DNA from: an uncultured Clostridia bacterium
Lineage (GTDB): Bacteria; Bacillota; Clostridia; Christensenellales; Aristaeellaceae
Assembly (NCBI GenBank): GCA_946627565.1
Contig: CAMOVR010000011.1
Coordinates: 1-45,683 of the forward strand
DNA length: 45,683 nt
Direction: 5' to 3'
Shown: piece by piece, positions 40,852 through 45,683 of the stretch
Layout: each line of letters starts with the position of its first letter
Numbering within the stretch: the stretch's first letter is position 1
The notes under the pieces: generated by a model
Database searches by the model: none
Told to the model about the DNA's origin: nothing
What the model saw: the letters and a program-made list of their open reading frames with translations, nothing else
Position numbers and translations under genes: made by a program

Positions 40852-42303
40852 ATGAAACTTATGCGACTCGTTTCTCTGGTGCTGGCGCTGAGCCTTGTGC
40901 TCTCCTGCCTGTCAATCGTGCCGGCCATGGCGGATGATGCGGTAAAGCTCACCATCTGCTCTCCGGACAACACCTTCGGCATCAGCACGGATCCTGAACT
41001 TCAGGAAGCCGTGACCAAGATGCTGGAAGAAGCCTGCGGTGTGGACCTGGAAGCCATCATTCCGCCCATCGGGTCCTACAACGACAAGCTGGAGACCATG
41101 ATGGCCGGCGGCGACATCCCGGACATCTTTGCCATCTCCCAGGCCATGACCCGTCTGCCCAACTATGTGGCCCGGGAACAGCCCATGGTGCTCAATGACC
41201 TGATCGCCTCCTCCGAGGCCCTCTCCGCTCTGGACCAGTCCTACTTTACCGCTCTGGCCATTGACGGGAACATCTACTGCATTCCCTACTACTATCCCCG
41301 TGTCAAGTGCATCTTCCTGCGCAAGGACATCAAGGAACAGTACGGCATCCAGCTGAGCGAGACCCCCACCACGGCAGAATTCCTGACCGAGATGGGCAAG
41401 CTCAAGGATACCGGCATCATTCCCTTCTCCTTCCCCAAGTGGATTGACAACTTCCAGTATTTCCTCAATTCCTTCGGCGCCTATGCCGGCATCTACCTCA
41501 ACAGTGAAGGCAAGTATGTGGACGGCATGCAGGAACCCGCCATGCTGGACGGTCTGGCCTACCTGCGTGAACTGTACACCAGCGGCGTGATGGATCAGGA
41601 ATTCATCACCACCGAGAACAACACCATGCGTGAATATGTCTACACCGGCAAGGCTGCCGCTGACATTGACTACGTGGCCAACTATTCCAACTACATCTCC
41701 CAGTCCCAGGCTGCCGGCGCCTATTCCGACGTCCAGCCCATCTACCTGCTCACCGGTCCTGACGGACAGGGCGGCGGCCTGAACGAGTCTATCCAGACCG
41801 CATGGTGCATTTCCTCTGAATGCAAGAATCCCGAAGCAGCCCTCAAGGTGATTGAGAAGCTGGTAACGGATCCTGCCATCCATGCAGGCTTCTACAACAC
41901 CGGTGTGGAAGGTGTACACTACACCATCCAGGACGGCATTGCCGTTGCCACGGAAAAGGCCACCAACTCCGGCTATGCCATCAAATACAACTACATCACC
42001 GACTCCTTCATCCCCGATTTCTCCTCTCTGCCCTATCAGCCGGGCGAGGAAATGAAGAAGGCTCTGGAACTCCAGAGGCAGATCATCGACAAGGGCATGG
42101 AACTGCGCGGACCCAAGCAGATGATCCCCGCCGGCAAGTCCGAACTGTATGACGAGAATGCCGCTTCCATCACCAGTGCCTGGAAGGAAGTCATCTCCCA
42201 GATCGTCCTGGGCTCTGTGACCATCGAGGAAGGCATGAACAACTACATGAACTTCTGGAACAGCGTGGACGGAGACGAGATCCTGAAGGAACTGAACCAG
42301 TAA
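40852..42303 (+). CDS. Extracellular solute-binding protein (LplA/LipO type)
   Basis: A 483-residue exported protein with a signal peptide (MKLMRLVSLVLALSLVLSCLSIVPAMADD), cleaved near MADD. The Cys in it lies in VLSC, not a good lipobox, so lipid anchoring is uncertain. The body has the periplasmic-binding fold of the LplA group: GGDIPDIFAISQAM, YYYPRVKCIFLRKDIKEQYGIQ, PFSFPKWIDNFQYFLNSFGAYAGIYL and a C-terminal helix ending FWNSVDGDEILKELN. It should deliver an oligosaccharide to the two permeases. The start at 40852 is fixed by AAAAGGAGG 6-14 bases upstream; a frame beginning 18 bases earlier lies inside that site. It ends the importer operon at the terminator 42339. Confidence 0.92.
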   Translation: MKLMRLVSLVLALSLVLSCLSIVPAMADDAVKLTICSPDNTFGISTDPELQEAVTKMLEEACGVDLEAIIPPIGSYNDKLETMMAGGDIPDIFAISQAMTRLPNYVAREQPMVLNDLIASSEALSALDQSYFTALAIDGNIYCIPYYYPRVKCIFLRKDIKEQYGIQLSETPTTAEFLTEMGKLKDTGIIPFSFPKWIDNFQYFLNSFGAYAGIYLNSEGKYVDGMQEPAMLDGLAYLRELYTSGVMDQEFITTENNTMREYVYTGKAAADIDYVANYSNYISQSQAAGAYSDVQPIYLLTGPDGQGGGLNESIQTAWCISSECKNPEAALKVIEKLVTDPAIHAGFYNTGVEGVHYTIQDGIAVATEKATNSGYAIKYNYITDSFIPDFSSLPYQPGEEMKKALELQRQIIDKGMELRGPKQMIPAGKSELYDENAASITSAWKEVISQIVLGSVTIEEGMNNYMNFWNSVDGDEILKELNQ

Positions 42304-42338
42304 GGTTCTGTGACGGAAAAACCTGAAACCGCATAAGG

Positions 42339-42372
42339 GAAGCCGCTGCCGCAGGGTGGCGGCTTCTTTTTT
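42339..42372 (+). terminator. Terminator of the sugar importer operon
   Basis: GAAGCCGCTGCC (42339-42350) pairs with GGTGGCGGCTTC (42355-42366), one G-T pair, and is followed by TTTTTT. Confidence 0.9.
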
Positions 42373-42408
42373 GGCCATGCAATTTCCATATGGCAGGTTT
42401 TCCCCTGC

Positions 42409-42419
42409 ATTGGTATAAT
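42409..42419 (+). promoter_or_regulatory. Extended -10 promoter
   Basis: TTGG followed by TATAAT (42414-42419) makes an extended -10 (TGG before TATAAT). The -35 region (TGGCAG, 17 bases upstream) is weak. It would drive the frameshifted gene and perhaps the beta-propeller gene beyond. Confidence 0.45.
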
Positions 42420-42496
42420 GCCGGCAGCTCCTGGAAAGCGTCTGTTTCCTGACTGAAAATGGCTGCGGAAGATAAGGGGCTTAAGGAAGAACGGAT

Positions 42497-42863
42497 TTGA
42501 GAGAGCACATGGCACTGAAATACAGAGAATCTGCGTTGACGGAGCAGGGGATTGAGACGGTTCTGGCAGAGCTTAAGGCGTATCTGAGAACACTGAACAT
42601 GGAAGATGGAAAGACGCTTAACCTCTGCCTTACCGCAAAAGAGCTTCTTAAACATATCATGAAGGCATCAGGACAGGGGACGAAAGTCTCCGTTGGCCTG
42701 GGCAGGCACTTTGGCGGCCCTTTCGGTTTATGAAGGCCAGCCCCAGTATCTCTTCCTGGCAAGAAAGTCACCCTATGCCCGCCTCTCAGGACGCTTTCCG
42801 CTGTACAGCCAGCTGGAGGAGATGGCGGGGGATGAAAACAATAACGTTATTCTGACCCCCTGA
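42497..42863 (+). pseudogene. Frameshifted histidine-kinase-like ATPase domain remnant
   Basis: The first frame (TTG 42497 or ATG 42509 to the stop at 42731-42733) reads ALTEQGIETVLAELKAYLR, KTLNLCLTAKELLKHIMK and KVSVGLGRHFG. This is the pattern of HATPase-like domains found on Clostridial symporters and other sensors. It ends abruptly at GGPFGL. In the +1 frame from about 42705 the homologous text resumes: GTLAALSVYEGQPQYLFLARKSPYARLSGRFPLYSQLEEM, to a stop at 42861-42863. Correcting one indel near 42700 would give a protein of about 120 residues. It is probably an inactive remnant, or a sequencing error, between the importer and the beta-propeller gene. Confidence 0.6.
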
Positions 42864-42905
42864 CGGGGAGATGCAGGTACCATACACAGAAAGGGGAGAA
42901 CACAT

Positions 42906-44987
42906 ATGATGAACAGGCCTTTCGTCCTGGCACAGGATGGTTTCAGGGGATTCCCCATCGGGGAGTTTCCATATGATCCGGACCATTCCGCCATGGGGGA
43001 ATACCAGTACGTGGTGGAAAAAGGAAACCATGGGATATGGCTTGACCAGGTGTGCAACTATACCTGGAACGGGACCGGTCCCACCTGGCTGATCACCGAG
43101 CAGGACGGGAAACACAGCATGGAATGCATGCGGGTGGAGAAGAACCATCCCCACAGAATTTTTCCCACTCTGGAGTGCGGGGAGAAATACTGGCGGGACT
43201 ATGACGTGTGCGCAGGCATCCGCAGGCTCTCCCTGAAGGGCATGGCAGGCCTGGTTTTCTGCCTGAACACCTCCATGGACACCCTGGTGTTCTCCTTTGA
43301 GGGCAGGAACAGGGCAAGGCTGGCATACCGGCACAAGGAAGAAGTGGAAGTGCTGTGTGAAACGGCGTATGTCACAGATCCGGATGACACATACAGCGTC
43401 CGGATCCGCACGGAAGGAGAGCAGATACTGGTTTTTGTAAACGGGGAAAAGATCATGGAAGTCTGCAGCCCCCTGGCCCTGCGGGGCGGCAAGGCGGGCA
43501 TCACGGCGGACTGTCCCACCCGTTTCACGGATTTTTCCGTCACGGCGGAAGAAAAGACCGTAAGAGAGATCCAAGCTGCAAAGGAAGCCGATAAAAAGAA
43601 AGAAGCAGACGAAATGGCAAAGCACGCGCCCATGAAGCTGCTTAAAAAAATCGATCTGAAAAACTTCGGCACCAGCCGTCAGGTCCGCTTCGGGCACCTG
43701 AAGGGGGACGGGACCTGGCAGGTGGTGCTGGCCCAGATGCAGAAGCGGGTGAGCCGGGACGCTTATGGGTTTATTTCATGTCTTACTGCCATGGACCTGG
43801 AGGGCCGGGTGCTCTGGCAGCTGGGTGAACCGTCGGACAACACGGAAAAACTTGGCAAGGTATCCGCGGACATGCCCTTTCAGGTCTACGACATCGATCA
43901 CGACGGGGTGGACGAGGTCATCTGCGGCTGGGACTTTGAGATCCGGATCCTGGACGGGCGCACCGGGGAAATCAAACGGGCCGTGAAAACCCCCATTGCG
44001 GATGAGGAGGACGAAGGGCTCATCGGGGCGCCCTACAACACCTATGCCTTTGCCCGCCTGAACCCGGACGGCATCCGGATCTGCAATTTCAGGGGCCTGG
44101 ATAAGCCCTCGGATATCCTGATCAAGGACAGGTACTGCAGGATCTGGGCATTGAATGACAGGCTGGAGGTTATGTGGCACTACAAAAGCCCTACCAACAC
44201 CGGCCACTGCCCCCTTCCCGTGGATGTGGACGGTGACGGCAGGGACGAGCTGCTGGTGGGATACCGGCTGCTGGACTCGGACGGAACGGAACTGTGGGCC
44301 TATCCCATCACGGAGGACCATACGGATGAGATTGTGGCGGGAAGATGGAAGAGCGGGGACCCGGAAGGATACTTTGCCTGTGTTTCCGGCACCCAGGGCT
44401 TCTTTATCGGGGACTTTTACGGGAACATCGTGGCCAGGGACCTGATCGGCCATGCCCAGAGGGTTTCGGTGGCCAATTACTGTCCGGAGCGCCCGGGTCT
44501 TGAGATCGCCGTCACCAATTTCTGGGGCCATGCGGGCTGCATCTTCCTGTATGACTGCGACGGGAACCCCATATGGGAAATGCAGAATGACATGAACGGG
44601 AACATTGTGGCCCCGGTGAACTGGGACGGGACGGGCCGGGAACTGATCCTCACCAATGCGGATCCCGAAAAGGGCGGTCTTTTAAACGGTGACGGGGTAC
44701 GGGCCGTGGCTTTCCCGGATGACGGGCACCCGGTGCTGTGCACGGAAGCCATGGACCTGACCGGGGACGGCAGGGATGAGCTGATCTGCTGGGACTATCA
44801 CGCCATGTATATCTATACACAGGCAGAACCCTGTGAGGACAAAGGGTATCATCCCCTGAAGTTCCCGGCATACAACGCCTCCAATTACAGGGGAGAATAT
44901 GCCTATCCCTCCGGGGAGTACCTTTCCTTCCATGCGGACGGGAAAAGACTGAGGCAGAAAAAGCAGGAAAACGGTACGGGAAACTAA
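42906..44987 (+). CDS. Cytoplasmic beta-propeller protein with N-terminal ConA-like domain (putative polysaccharide lyase or glycan-binding protein)
   Basis: A 693-residue protein with no signal peptide. Residues about 80-215 resemble a concanavalin-like (DUF1080/LamG-type) sandwich (LKGMAGLVFCLNTSMDTLVFSFEGRNRARLAYR, ending FTDFSVTAEE). After a charged linker (Ala/Glu/Lys-rich, 215-245) come blades of a beta-propeller with calcium-type loops: DIDHDGVDE (329-337), DVDGDGRDE (440-448), and GTGRELILTNADPEKGG and DLTGDGRDELIC near the end. This pattern occurs in FG-GAP/VCBS proteins and in some rhamnogalacturonan-lyase-like enzymes; here it may break or bind the sugar brought in by the adjacent importer. 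Family assignment is tentative. The start has AGGGGAG 8 bases upstream. Confidence 0.7.
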   Translation: MMNRPFVLAQDGFRGFPIGEFPYDPDHSAMGEYQYVVEKGNHGIWLDQVCNYTWNGTGPTWLITEQDGKHSMECMRVEKNHPHRIFPTLECGEKYWRDYDVCAGIRRLSLKGMAGLVFCLNTSMDTLVFSFEGRNRARLAYRHKEEVEVLCETAYVTDPDDTYSVRIRTEGEQILVFVNGEKIMEVCSPLALRGGKAGITADCPTRFTDFSVTAEEKTVREIQAAKEADKKKEADEMAKHAPMKLLKKIDLKNFGTSRQVRFGHLKGDGTWQVVLAQMQKRVSRDAYGFISCLTAMDLEGRVLWQLGEPSDNTEKLGKVSADMPFQVYDIDHDGVDEVICGWDFEIRILDGRTGEIKRAVKTPIADEEDEGLIGAPYNTYAFARLNPDGIRICNFRGLDKPSDILIKDRYCRIWALNDRLEVMWHYKSPTNTGHCPLPVDVDGDGRDELLVGYRLLDSDGTELWAYPITEDHTDEIVAGRWKSGDPEGYFACVSGTQGFFIGDFYGNIVARDLIGHAQRVSVANYCPERPGLEIAVTNFWGHAGCIFLYDCDGNPIWEMQNDMNGNIVAPVNWDGTGRELILTNADPEKGGLLNGDGVRAVAFPDDGHPVLCTEAMDLTGDGRDELICWDYHAMYIYTQAEPCEDKGYHPLKFPAYNASNYRGEYAYPSGEYLSFHADGKRLRQKKQENGTGN

Positions 44988-45022
44988 AACGTGCAAAAGA
45001 ACAGAAACGGAGGAAACAGAAT

Positions 45023-45388
45023 ATGCAGTATGTGATACTGGGTGTCATCTTGGCAGCGATTCTTGGTGCCATCCTGTACACCGCCTGGCGGGTAAATGAA
45101 ATCAAAAAGGACGGGATCGATACGGATGCCGTGGTTTCCAGGGAGCGGGTGGATGAGTCGGAGGACGAAGACGGCCACATCACCACCACCAGCACCTGGT
45201 TTGTGACCTATCAGACACAGGACGGGCAGACGGTGGAGGCCCAGCTGGCCAGCGGAAAGGCTATGGACCATACCATTGGCCGGAAGGCCTGGGACTTTGA
45301 CCTGTATGAAGGGGCACCGGTCCGCATCAGGTACCTGCCGAGAAAACCGGATTATGTGATCCGCATCCCCATGAAAGAGAACATGTAA
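45023..45388 (+). CDS. Small membrane protein (DUF3592-like)
   Basis: A 121-residue protein with one N-terminal helix (residues 2-22, YVILGVILAAILGAILYTAW) and an extracytoplasmic or cytoplasmic beta-rich domain of the DUF3592 type (TTTSTWFVTYQTQDGQTVEAQLASG, DLYEGAPVRIRYLPRKPDYVIRI). Function is unknown. It starts 35 bases after the propeller gene with GGAGGAAACAG 5-11 bases upstream, so it probably belongs to the same transcript. Confidence 0.72.
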   Translation: MQYVILGVILAAILGAILYTAWRVNEIKKDGIDTDAVVSRERVDESEDEDGHITTTSTWFVTYQTQDGQTVEAQLASGKAMDHTIGRKAWDFDLYEGAPVRIRYLPRKPDYVIRIPMKENM

Positions 45389-45503
45389 CGGATCCGGCGG
45401 CATACGATACACGCCGTCCGGACAGAAAACGCCCGGACGGGGGCTTCCGTAAAACAGTATCAGACAAAATCGGAAAAGGCATCAATACGCTGTAAACAAA
45501 GCA

Positions 45504-45539
45504 GCCGCTGGTATGTTTAATTAAGAACATACCAGCGGC
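45504..45539. terminator. Perfect 14-base-pair hairpin
   Basis: GCCGCTGGTATGTT (45504-45517) pairs exactly with AACATACCAGCGGC (45526-45539) around the 8-base loop TAATTAAG. On the minus strand it is followed by TGCTTTGTTT, on the plus strand by CATTGTCG. It may be a bidirectional or minus-strand terminator, or an mRNA-end stem for the DUF3592 transcript. Confidence 0.55.
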
Positions 45540-45641
45540 CATTGTCGTATCTGGGAAACATTACCTGCATAAGACCGGGCAATGGGGCTCACACTGTGCA
45601 CGAACATGACGGGGTATTTTCAGATGCTGTTTTCACCCGGA

Positions 45642-45670
45642 TTGACAAAACTGAAAAACAGGCGTATCAT
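45642..45670 (+). promoter_or_regulatory. Strong sigma-A promoter at the right edge
   Basis: TTGACA (45642-45647), 17-base spacer, TATCAT (45665-45670). It points out of the window. Its -10 end is overlapped by the palindrome 45669-45682. Confidence 0.8.
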
Positions 45671-45682
45671 AACGCGCGTTAT
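45669..45682. promoter_or_regulatory. Perfect 14-base palindrome over the transcription start region
   Basis: ATAACGCGCGTTAT is a perfect palindrome that begins within the -10 hexamer of the edge promoter. The position is that of an operator for a repressor; the centred CGCG recalls LacI-type operators but the family cannot be named. The controlled gene lies outside the window. Confidence 0.65.
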
Positions 45683-45683
45683 A

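Larger units (their letters stand above)
45389..45683. other. Right-end intergenic region with hairpins, promoter and operator
   Basis: About 295 bases to the window edge. It contains CCGTCCGG...CCGGACGG dyad symmetry (about 45414-45441), a strong hairpin (45504-45539), and a promoter plus palindromic operator (45642-45682) directed out of the window. No gene is seen. Confidence 0.6.

Noticed and set aside
40912-42378. A 488-codon open frame antisense to the solute-binding protein gene (and similar long antisense frames at 8287-9537, 10472-11233, 20911-22041 and 30578-31711)
   Set aside because: They mirror strong genes on the other strand, have no ribosome sites and give low-complexity His/Gly/Val-rich translations typical of shadows of GC-rich coding sequence.

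Overview
The window looks like chromosomal DNA from a low-oxygen, gut- or rumen-type member of the Firmicutes (Clostridia, possibly Christensenellales-like; this is inference). The signs are strong AGGAGG-type ribosome binding sites, sigma-A type promoters with 17-base spacers, a BspA-like leucine-rich repeat protein, an LplABC/YtcP-type sugar importer, a TagF/CDP-glycerol-type polymer synthase, thymidine kinase, an Lgt-family membrane protein and GC-rich third codon positions. No ribosomal RNA, CRISPR array, phage or insertion sequence was seen. There is one tRNA-Thr(GGT).

Layout. Bases 1-7.9 kb are all on the minus strand: an MFS transporter, a dCache-GGDEF diguanylate cyclase, a secreted alpha/beta-hydrolase, a thioredoxin-like/LRR secreted protein, a STAS-kinase fusion and a tyrosine phosphatase. 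A cluster of DnaA-box sequences lies between the hydrolase and the LRR gene (4.44-4.61 kb). At about 8 kb the coding strand switches: a 7TM-type GGDEF protein, a GntR/UTRA regulator, and an NYN-LOTUS RNase-like protein, HD protein and membrane protein run on the plus strand. From 12.7 to 20 kb there are two phosphodiester-glycosidase (NAGPA) family secreted proteins flanking a large Ala/Pro/Glu-rich secreted protein with a long structured leader. The second NAGPA gene heads an operon with an Lgt-like protein, a double GNAT and thymidine kinase. The tRNA and two small secreted proteins follow.

From 22.6 to 35.4 kb lies a surface-glycan region. A minus-strand operon (methyltransferase, FemAB/GNAT-like acyltransferase, GT2 glycosyltransferase) is separated by acetolactate decarboxylase and an AT-richer AAA/PD-(D/E)XK gene from a seven-gene plus-strand operon. 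That operon encodes a HAD phosphatase, a degenerate nucleotidyltransferase paralogue, a canonical nucleotidyltransferase, a Gfo/Idh/MocA oxidoreductase, a DegT aminotransferase, a flippase and a CDP-glycerol-type polymer transferase. Together these could make an amino- or acylamino-sugar nucleotide, assemble it into a polymer and export it.

From 35.4 to 45.7 kb come a Pr6Pr-like membrane protein, an aldo/keto reductase, an SGNH hydrolase/AEC transporter pair, and a carbohydrate ABC importer (two permeases and a binding protein). These are followed by a frameshifted remnant of a histidine-kinase-like ATPase domain, a cytoplasmic beta-propeller protein resembling polysaccharide-lyase/FG-GAP proteins, and a small membrane protein. 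The window ends in a strong promoter overlapped by a perfect 14-base palindrome, the start of a regulated gene outside the window.
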